From the NCBI GenBank assembly GCA_950295325.1, contig OX485807.1, positions 21,797,666-21,861,665 on the forward strand: a DNA stretch of 64,000 nucleotides, in the 5' to 3' direction. A program made the translations under genes and the position numbers. This stretch comes from Polytrichum commune. Taxonomy: Eukaryota > Streptophyta > Polytrichopsida > Polytrichales > Polytrichaceae. Position 1 is the first letter of the stretch. Every line of letters begins with the position of its first letter. Positions 58,036 through 64,000 of this stretch are shown piece after piece. The notes under the pieces are model-generated. The model worked only from the letters and a program-made list of their open reading frames with translations. It was not told the DNA's origin and made no database searches.

Positions 58036-59829
58036 TGATGGCAGACATTAGACACCCCCCTACGAACTTTGGGGGTGTCAGATCTGGGCGGAGGCAGCCC
58101 TCGCGGGAATTTTTGAACCTGACCGAAAACTGCTACCTGCCCCGCCCAACTTCGATAAAAACATTGCCCTTGCATTCTTGAAGGCCGCTTGACTACAAAT
58201 CCCATATTGAGTGCACTTCACCTTCAAGGCCCAAAATCCAATGTATGTGTTCACTTCCATTGAGTAAATAAGCACTTGATTGGGATTTCATTTTCAAAGT
58301 GAAACCGTTAATAAAATATGTAATTGACTTGGAAGTCAAAAATATTACAAAACCCTCACTACCACTAAGGTTATAATTTTTGTGATTTACAATTTGAATT
58401 TATCTTTGTCATTCTAAAATGACACTTAAATAAGTGTGTTGATTTAGTAGGTATATTTTATAATATTCTAGGTAATTTTGTCTACTTTCACATGTATTCA
58501 TATGCATTCAATAATTAATTAAGACTGAAATAAATAAATATTTATTTATTTAATTCACTATAATTAATTCCATAATTCCATAATTATAACTAATTCACTA
58601 GAATTAATTCCAAAAATGATTGATTAGAACTAATTCACTGGAATTAATTTCATAAACTAATTAATTACAATGCATTTTATAATTAATTATATTTACTTAA
58701 CTTGGTAAACATACTCTCTGATTTATTTGGGATTGATTAGGCTTAATTACATCCAATCACACTTAATTAGTTTGAATGCGTATGAATACATGTGAAAGTA
58801 TACAACATTACCTAAAATATTATAAATATACATACTAAATCAACACACTAATTTAAGTGCCATTTTAAAATGACAAAGACAAATTCAAATTGTAAGTTAC
58901 AAAATTTATAACCTTAGTGGTAGTGAGGGTTTTGTAATATTTTTGACGTCCAAATCAAATACATATTTTATTCACGGTTTCACTTTGATAATGAAATCCC
59001 AATCAAGTGCTTATTTACTCAATGGAAGTGAACATATATATTGGATTTTGGGCCTTGAAGGTGATGTGCACTCAATATGGGATTTGTAATCAAGCAGCCT
59101 TCAAGAATGCAAGGGCAATGTTTTTTTGGAAGTTGGGTGGGGCGGGCAGCAATTTTCAGTCGGGTTCAAAAAACACGGGTAGGTCACTTAGTGCATTTTA
59201 AAAACGACGTGCGGCATAATATAGATAGGATTAAAATCATTTGAAATAAAAATTATAAAGGAATTCCAAATAATGAAGAGGCCATTAAATGTAGACAATC
59301 TCATTATAAGTAAGTTAGATGAACATAAAATGTGGGCCATTATTTTTTTTGTAAAATTAATATAGGGGCTGAAGATAAGGATCCTAGAAGGTATGTTTAG
59401 TATGTTTGCTATGGTCTCCTATGTGTTTTCTTCATAACTTTGTTTGCAATGATATTACTATTTGCACCCTTCTTTGTTTCCATGGTTTCCCTTAACACTC
59501 GTCAATGCGTTAGAAAGTAGATAAGCTTTTATTATTTAAAAGGAATATAGAGTACAAAAAACTGCAGTGACTTGGACAATATAAGTAATGGAAGGGTGCA
59601 AACAAATGGGCCATTTTTGAAATTTAAGTAATTATAGGGAGGCTTTAATTCAGCCCTTGAAGGTAAATAGCCCCAAAACAAAAAAAACCCCCAGCCGCAC
59701 GTGGTGCACAAAAATGCCTTAGAGTGACCTACCCGTGTCAAAAAATTCATGGGAGGGCTGCCCCCGCCCGGATTTGACACCCTCCAAAGTTCATAGGGGG
59801 TGTTTAATGTCTGTTGTGGCCTATCATCA
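58036..59829. repeat. Foldback inverted repeat (family C) with long arms
   Basis: About 480 bp from 58036 to 58520 recurs as its reverse complement from 58730 to 59829. The arms share, for example, GCATTCTTGAAGGC, CCATATTGAGTGCAC, AAGCACTTGATTGGGATTTC and CCCTCACTACCACTAAGG. The right arm is interrupted by the hAT MITE at 59174-59737. The spacer of about 200 bp is AT-rich (TTAATTA-type words). A single arm of the same family lies at 19480-19945. Confidence 0.85.
59174..59737. mobile_element. hAT-type MITE inside a foldback arm
   Basis: The TIR CACGGGTAGGTCACT is perfect at both ends, and the 8-bp target duplication TCAAAAAA is perfect (59166-59173 and 59738-59745). The other foldback arm shows the corresponding empty site (TTCAAAAATTC in reverse complement near 58110). 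The interior of 564 bp is non-coding. Confidence 0.85.
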
Positions 59830-59908
59830 CACTTCAAGGATACAATGATCCACTAGTCCATGACCAAGTAAAATACTATAGTTGGACAATGTAGTTAAAT
59901 GTATAAAT

Positions 59909-60210
59909 TAATCAACGAAGACTGGAAAATTGAACATGATGACCGCACCGTAACTTCGAGTTACATTAAAATGAAAGTAATTAATGAAAGATTATTAACG
60001 ATACCAAAGGGCCTTTGGCTTTGGTAAAGAGACAAAAACATGAGATACTTTATGCAAGACAATTGACTATGATTGCGCCTATGCTTGTGCACCGCACTTG
60101 GTCCAATTAAAATGAACTCATTGTCATATCATTGTCCGGGTAATAAGAGTGAGGTGAGTGCCCGCCACAATTGCATACATTGACATGGAGAGATTTCTAA
60201 ATTTTCATCC
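59909..60210 (+). repeat. Dispersed repeat family B, copy 2 (interrupted)
   Basis: Matches 3151-3435 in the same orientation. The sequence equivalent to 3470-3600 appears again only near 62020-62150, so about 1.8 kb appears inserted in this copy. I could not define ends or a target duplication for that insert. Confidence 0.55.
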
Positions 60211-63200
60211 CTCACTTATAATCCTGTAGTAAGTTTTTGCTATGTCTTTTAAAACCAAAAACCCAGGGAACTAAGGTCTCTAGGAAGACTGAGCTAGTGT
60301 CTATACGGGTTATTGTCACATTGGATTAAGGATTAAGTTAACAACTTAGGACCATTCTTACTTTACTTCTTTATTATTCCACTTGATCGTTCATTCTTAA
60401 GGTTCATTTGTGCCTTTTCCGTAGTGAGTGAGTCCGTCCTATAATAAGGTAGTTTTTCTACGTCGCTATGGTTTTGACCTATGTCAGTCGTGAAGCTCAA
60501 AAGCTTGGCAAGTTGGCATGGCAATTAGTCAGGACGTCGTCCGGGGTAGCGTCTTTGAGTAACCACATCGTCTTGAGTATGCGGAAGATAAAACTTGCAA
60601 ATTCCTTAATTAATTCCTTATTACCAACTTACCCGCCTCGTACATGTCTTCATGTGCCCAAGTCACCATCTTAGTCTTCAACCATCTGGTGACTCATCTC
60701 AACAGCCATTCACTTGTTAATACAAACATAATGCATTCACAGCTAGGCGATGTTCTTCCTTAAGGCTTTAGTCCTCTATAAACTAATCAATCAACATACA
60801 AAGGGTAAGGTCTTACTCCAGTAAGATATTCTTTCCTTCAGGGGAAGGTACCGCCTTGACAGCCTATAGCCTGCCTCTAGCCCTTCCATCTTTCATGCTG
60901 GCCCTTGCCTAGCTTTCCTCTTCTTTCCTTCTCTGACACACTGACCAAAGACTGGAATTTTGGGGCACTCGCCCAGGCGATGGCCTCACTCTAGCCTCCC
61001 TGGCTTTCTCTCTTCCTAAGACTATTGCCCTTCTCGGCTGGCTACTAAACAGCCTCTTTAACTTCCCAGTCCTCTCTGTAGACCATGGCCATCATCTCTC
61101 TCTCGACTTGGCCTTTTGCCTGGTCCCACTGGTCTCGGCTACTAGCCTTTGGCTAGGACGATTGCCCTTCTTGCTTCTCGTCAAGCTTTGCCTAACTTGC
61201 CTTCTTCACGACAGGCTGTCTGTGTCCGTCAAATTCTCTCTCTCTCCCTCTCTCTCTGACCAGTTGCCTTGCCACTCTCTGGCCTTCTACTAGGCTATTG
61301 CCACATTTTGATTTTGCTCTCAGTCGCTTCTTGATTCTTCAGACCATTGCCTCTCACTCTATAACTTCTCAACCTTTTCCACTTTTCTTTAATCACCCAC
61401 ACCGAATCAGTCTTGCCTTGCTCAATTACAAACCTCTTCTCAGCCTATTTGCCTGATTTTGACATTACAATGCTAAGTCAGATTACTTGCTCAAACTCAC
61501 TTTCCAAATATCACTCACGACATTACACATCACTTACTTCAACAATCCTCTTCACTCATAAGACAAACAATTACACATAATACTTCACTCATAATCATCT
61601 CATAATCATCCCATTAACACAAAAGAGATAAGTCCACTTCAGGGTCCAATTGTCTCAGCCCTATAACTTCCTAACATTGTCATTCCAAGCTTCCTGCTTG
61701 TCCAAGACTATTGCCTGGCTCAATCACTGAGCTACAGACTTCTACGCCTATTGCTAAACTACGGTGAGACTACGTCAGATTTTGCTGTTTGCAAATAACC
61801 TACCTTCTTTCATGTCAGCCTCCTCCTTAGTGCCGAGAGAGACGACTAGGTGGTTAGCCGTCGTAACTAATTCTTGACGGAAATTGCCTGCATTCATCCC
61901 TCTGGATGGCTACTGACTGCCTATTGCCGGATGAAAGACGTTAAAATTCAAGATTTGTCCTTTATAGACGGGTAATGGCCAAAAAATCGGTACTACAAAT
62001 CCACTTGTCAGTCTAAACCCAAAATAAAGTGCGATAACCTTGTGTTTTCCCTAATAAACCTTATCTAGGACATCTAAATGATACACAAATCACCTTTTAA
62101 GTCTACCCTGAGTGTTTTCATGGGTTTGTCTATAACCAAAATCTAAACTACAGATGCAATGCCTCTTTGATCCACCTTTGTGCAAGATTTTTAAATGATT
62201 TAGTCACATATGGCGCCAACGAAATGATCTGGTTTTTAACAATTTGTAATGGCCCATTGAGAAAACACGTTAAGTCATTTGGGACGCCCTGTAGGATTAT
62301 GATAGGATTGAGTGGAAACAAACTCTCGAGGACTTGGAAAAGGCCCCGGGCATGGCCTACCAAGATGTTCTTAATGAATTTGATTCGACTTGGGGGGTGG
62401 GTGGGGTGGGGTGGGTTAAAGTCCTCATTGTGACCTGGAGCAACTTAGTTGTCACTTGGACGGTTAGGCCACATATGGGCATTATTTCTTAATATCCACT
62501 TGGATTGTGTTGGTTTGCTCGTGTTTGGTTGTATTTTGGCTACTCGCTTGCAATTGAATTTTCAATTTGTGGCATTTTTTTTCTAATTTTGATGCAACAA
62601 ACTATGAATAATCAGTTGGAGTTGGGAGGACTAGGTTTTGGAGGGCTTCAAAGACATTGTCTGCTATGAATAACCATAATATCAAGCTCATGTTATTCAC
62701 CAAACATGCAAATGTGTGCAGATTTGCAATGACTTGTTATGATTTATGACATGTAGTATTCAATTTGAGGACCTTGCGAGAACCAATTATGATATTGTTC
62801 TTGCTGGAAGAAGCCTGGGAACATCAAACAGTGGATACGTAAATTGATAAATAAATATTGGCATCCAACCCTTTGAAAAGGCCCACAAGTAGATATAGTA
62901 ATGAGCAAACAAATACAATTTGCAACATATTCATATATTTATTTTCTCTTGAGCATCATTTCCTCTATTGCAATCATGTTTGCATTCACTAGAACTTTAA
63001 GATCTCATCTGCAAATTCACATAGGTAACTGAAAGCCACAAATCAATGTAGAAAGTCTCTAACTTCAGTGTTTGCAAGTTGTCACATGTTCCTTTTTGTT
63101 GTCACTTGAAGTTTGGTGACAAGGTGGCAGTCCTTATTTAGTGCATCAATTTTTGTTTTCAGAATTCCAACATTAGACACATACTTTAAATTCAATATGT

Positions 63201-64000
63201 GTTTTTTTAACTATAAATTGCCTCCCAAAAGCATTCACACTCACTAATTAGCTTTGGCACATGTATATGTACTATGTAGCAACTTGACACAACCAATTCA
63301 AGTTCATATGTGCTTAAATCCAGTAGTTGCACAATTTTTTTTATTGTGTGAAGGGGATGGGTCATCACTGGTGGGCTCTTGGAAGACTATCTATGTAGAC
63401 GAAGTGATGAATCAAGGTCATCCTGGTGCAATCTTGATTTTGAATTTCACTTTGCCATCATTTGCAAAACAATATAAACTCAAACAGTACCACGAGCACA
63501 TCCCCACGCATCAAGTTGTCCATTGAATGCATGGTTATGAATTTCCAACACTTGGTAGTAATTACAAGTTTAGCCAATCACATCAACTTATTCATCAAAA
63601 CCGATGACATTTTGATTCTAATAATATTTTTGATTCTTAAAATTTCAATATCGGTATGAGAGGATCAAAAGCATTAATTTGTGCTTGTACATACTGATAT
63701 GATCATTTGATGGTGCACAACTCTTTTCATCACTCTCCGGAAACATTATTTTTATGGAAACACATTTTAATAGGAAGCTCTTAACCCCACTTGCCCCCCG
63801 ACCACCACCATGGAGTCCATGTAGGGTTATTACTATTCAGTATGATCTCTTGAGACATAAGAAGTCTTTGATTTCCATACTATTTGGTTGATAGATTCAG
63901 TGATAATCCTAACTACTAATAGGGTGGATTATATCCAAATGATGCATTGCAGCAATGAGAGTTGGTCTCAATTAACATGTTTTATTTGTTTTTTCTTGAA
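60211..64000. other. Gene-free stretch with pyrimidine-rich section
   Basis: Between about 60840 and 61500 the plus strand is rich in C and T and repeats CTATTGCC- and GACTATTGCC-like words at irregular spacing. A G-quadruplex motif lies at 62392-62415. No frame resembles a known protein, and beyond 62.4 kb I see only AT-rich DNA. Confidence 0.5.
62392..62415 (+). other. Predicted G-quadruplex motif
   Basis: GGGGGG T GGG T GGGG T GGGG T GGG satisfies the G4 pattern with single-base loops. It is the third motif of this kind in the window. Confidence 0.6.

Overview
The window reads as nuclear DNA of a land plant. It is AT-rich and gene-poor, genes are split by GT-AG introns, and plant-type transposons dominate. 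I recognise one host gene family: two copies of a Bet v 1/PR-10-like (MLP-type, SRPBCC fold) gene, each encoding two fused Bet v 1 domains. A piggyBac element and the two-domain Bet v 1 architecture would fit a non-seed plant (bryophyte, lycophyte or fern). A Stowaway-like MITE is more typical of flowering plants. I cannot name the organism.

Layout. 1-5.4 kb: non-coding with dispersed repeats. 5.4-9.1 kb: a complete PIF/Harbinger element (Myb/SANT-like ORF1 and a damaged DDE transposase, convergent). 12.3-13.9 kb: Bet v 1 didomain gene, copy 1, minus strand. 19.0-19.5 kb: a Tourist-type MITE, followed by a solitary foldback arm. 21.1-27.1 kb: a second Harbinger element whose inner TIR pair lies inside an outer TIR pair, both with TTA target duplications. 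27.8-29.7 kb: Bet v 1 didomain gene, copy 2, same strand, 15.5 kb from copy 1. 34.6-40.2 kb: a 5.6-kb hAT element with 16-bp perfect TIRs, an 8-bp target duplication and arrays of a GTTAAC motif just inside both ends. 42.4-46 kb: a complex long repeat. 46-56.2 kb: a LINE (endonuclease/RT) split by a piggyBac element, which is itself split by a 1.25-kb non-autonomous hAT carrying an extremely G-skewed minisatellite; the same LINE also holds a 367-bp GC-rich MITE. 56.6-59.8 kb: Stowaway MITE, tRNA-derived SINE candidate, and a foldback repeat with one arm split by a 564-bp hAT MITE. 59.9-64 kb: repeats and no recognisable gene.

How the parts relate. The Bet v 1 genes are the only probable host cargo. 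The identity pattern between the copies (exon 2, intron 2 and exon 3 almost the same; intron 1 and exon 1 diverged) suggests gene conversion. The nested insertions give a relative chronology: the LINE is older than the piggyBac, which is older than its internal hAT. Removing each insertion plus one target-site copy rejoins the interrupted reading frame (LINE, piggyBac) or repeat arm. All boundaries were read by eye; no alignment or database search was run.
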